6,231 bases of DNA from an uncultured Collinsella sp. (lineage in GTDB: Bacteria; Actinomycetota; Coriobacteriia; Coriobacteriales; Coriobacteriaceae): NCBI GenBank assembly GCA_958407085.1, contig CATYHY010000083.1, forward strand, positions 1 through 6,231. The letters are read 5' to 3'. A model generated the notes under the pieces. That model was not told the DNA's origin. It did no database searches and saw nothing but the letters and a program-made list of their open reading frames with translations. A program made the translations under genes and the position numbers. Below are positions 4,901-6,231 of the stretch, in pieces. How positions within the stretch are numbered: position 1 is the stretch's first letter; every line of letters begins with the position of its first letter.

Positions 4901-6231
4901 ATGACCCAGCCCCTGCCCTGGGAAAAGAACGCCGCGGTACCCGTGCCGCCCGCGCCGGAACCCGTGCCGCTCGATGCATACACCGCCCCCGCTGCGCCGG
5001 AGCCCGAGCTCGTTCCGCTCGACATCTACGACGCTCCCGCGCCGGCGCCCAAGCCCGCCAAGCCGCTCGTCGACATCGACAGCCTTAATCCCGCTCAGCG
5101 CGAGGCGGTCCTGACCACCGAGGGCCCGCTGCTGGTCCTTGCCGGCGCCGGCTCGGGCAAGACCCGCGTCTTGACCTTCCGTATCGCACATATGCTCGGC
5201 GACCTGGGCGTTAAGCCCTGGCAGATCCTTGCCATCACGTTTACCAACAAGGCCGCGGCCGAGATGCGTGAGCGTCTGGCGGCACTCATTCCCAGCGGCA
5301 CCCGTGGCATGTGGGTATGCACCTTCCATGCCATGTGCGTGCGTATGCTGCGCGAGGACGCCGACCTGCTGGGATACACCGGTCAGTTCACCATCTACGA
5401 TGACGATGACTCAAAGCGCATGGTGCGCGACATTATGCAGGCGCTCGGCATTGAGCAAAAGCAGTTCCCCATCAACATGATCCGCAGCAAGATCAGCTCG
5501 GCCAAAAACGCCATGATCGGCCCCGAGGACATGCTCAAATCCGCCGACAGCCCCAACGACAAAAAGGCCGCGCAGGTCTACCTGGAGCTGGAACGCCGCC
5601 TGCGTGCCGCCAACGCGATGGACTTCGACGACCTGCTCGTGCGCACGCTCGAGCTGCTGCGCACCCGCCCCGAGGTGCTCGACAAGTACCAAGAGCGCTT
5701 CCGCTACATTAGCGTCGACGAGTATCAGGACACCAACCACGTCCAGTACGAGATCGCCAACCTGCTGGCCGCCAAGTACCAAAACCTCATGGTCGTGGGC
5801 GACGACGACCAGTCCATTTATAGCTGGCGTGGCGCCGACATCACCAATATCCTGGACTTTGAGAAGGACTTTAAAGACTGCAAGACCGTCAAGCTGGAGC
5901 AGAACTATCGCTCTACGGGCCATATCCTGAGCGCCGCCAACGCCGTGGTGCGTCACAACTCGCAGCGCAAGGACAAGCGCCTGTTTACGGCCGAGGGCGA
6001 TGGTGAGAAGATCCAGGCCTTCCAGGCGAGCGATGAGCGCGACGAGGGCCGCTGGATTGCCGGCGAGATCGAGAAGCTGCACGCCAAGGGCACGAGTTAC
6101 GACGACATCGCCGTGTTCTACCGCACCAACGCCCAGTCGCGCATTCTCGAAGATATGTTCCTGCGCGCGGGCGTGCCCTACAAGATCGTGGGCGGCACGC
6201 GATTCTTCGACCGTGCCGAGATCCGCGACGT
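4901..6231 (+). CDS. pcrA: UvrD/PcrA/Rep-family (SF1A) ATP-dependent DNA helicase, N-terminal part
   Basis: The gene runs off the right edge after 443 codons; family members are usually 700-800 residues or more. It would unwind DNA 3'-to-5' using ATP in nucleotide excision repair and in clearing replication or recombination blocks. Motifs in order: Q-motif LNPAQREAV (62-70, Gln66), Walker A AGAGSGKT (81-88), Ia ITFTNKAAAEM (112-122), Ib TFHAMCVRML (141-150), Walker B VDEYQDTN (272-279), III VVGDDDQSIYSWRGA (298-312), IV EQNYRST (333-339), and then YKIVGGTRFFDRAEI (427-441), the usual PcrA/UvrD segment. The first 58 residues are an uncommon Pro/Ala-rich leader with a repeated PLDxYxAP motif; no in-frame start near the Q-motif would remove it. 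The ATG at 4901 follows TGAGGAG (4888-4894). Strongly G+C-rich codons (46 of 60 bases at 5101-5160) look native. PcrA is preferred over Rep because of the Gram-positive-like context; the C-terminus is needed to decide. Confidence 0.93.
   Translation, partial: MTQPLPWEKNAAVPVPPAPEPVPLDAYTAPAAPEPELVPLDIYDAPAPAPKPAKPLVDIDSLNPAQREAVLTTEGPLLVLAGAGSGKTRVLTFRIAHMLGDLGVKPWQILAITFTNKAAAEMRERLAALIPSGTRGMWVCTFHAMCVRMLREDADLLGYTGQFTIYDDDDSKRMVRDIMQALGIEQKQFPINMIRSKISSAKNAMIGPEDMLKSADSPNDKKAAQVYLELERRLRAANAMDFDDLLVRTLELLRTRPEVLDKYQERFRYISVDEYQDTNHVQYEIANLLAAKYQNLMVVGDDDQSIYSWRGADITNILDFEKDFKDCKTVKLEQNYRSTGHILSAANAVVRHNSQRKDKRLFTAEGDGEKIQAFQASDERDEGRWIAGEIEKLHAKGTSYDDIAVFYRTNAQSRILEDMFLRAGVPYKIVGGTRFFDRAEIRD

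Noticed and set aside
5411..6082. Minus-strand open frame of 223 codons opposite the helicase gene
   Set aside because: It mirrors conserved helicase motifs on the other strand. The Val/Leu/Ala-rich product looks like a reverse-frame artefact of GC-rich codons.

Overview
The window looks like chromosome from a high-GC, Gram-positive-type gut bacterium, most likely a Coriobacteriia member such as Collinsella. This is inferred from strong C/G at third codon positions, clear AGGAGG-like ribosome sites, a BceS-type sensor kinase, a UppP and a PcrA-type helicase. I could not test it by alignment.

Layout from left to right. Positions 1-1146 (+) hold the last 30 codons of an OmpR-type response regulator, then a complete short-loop (intramembrane-sensing type) histidine kinase. 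Together they form a two-component operon of the kind that senses cell-envelope stress. Positions 1147-2822 hold a self-contained hipBA toxin-antitoxin module: two identical operator palindromes in opposite orientation around an extended -10 promoter, hipB, hipA overlapping it by 10 bases, and a hairpin terminator. This module is visibly poorer in G+C than its flanks. Positions 2879-3316 (-) hold a small UspA-family universal stress protein, convergent with hipA and divergent from the next gene.

Positions 3564-4544 (+) hold undecaprenyl-diphosphatase (uppP), which carries an unusual acidic insertion and probably starts at TTG. The gap 4545-4900 has no gene. It holds the uppP terminator nested inside a second, perfect 16-bp inverted repeat, a separate 67-bp palindrome with perfect 18-bp arms that resembles a REP-type or RAYT-mobilised element, and the promoter and ribosome site of the next gene. 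Positions 4901-6231 (+) hold the N-terminal part of a UvrD/PcrA/Rep-family DNA helicase with a repeated Pro/Ala-rich leader. It runs off the right edge.

The genes are mostly separate transcription units. The common theme is stress and envelope housekeeping (sensor system, UspA, lipid-carrier recycling, DNA repair) with a mobile-looking persistence module inserted among them. Nothing here is clearly a new system. The best leads are the operator architecture of hipBA, the palindromes in the uppP-pcrA gap, and the lineage-type insertions in UppP and the helicase.
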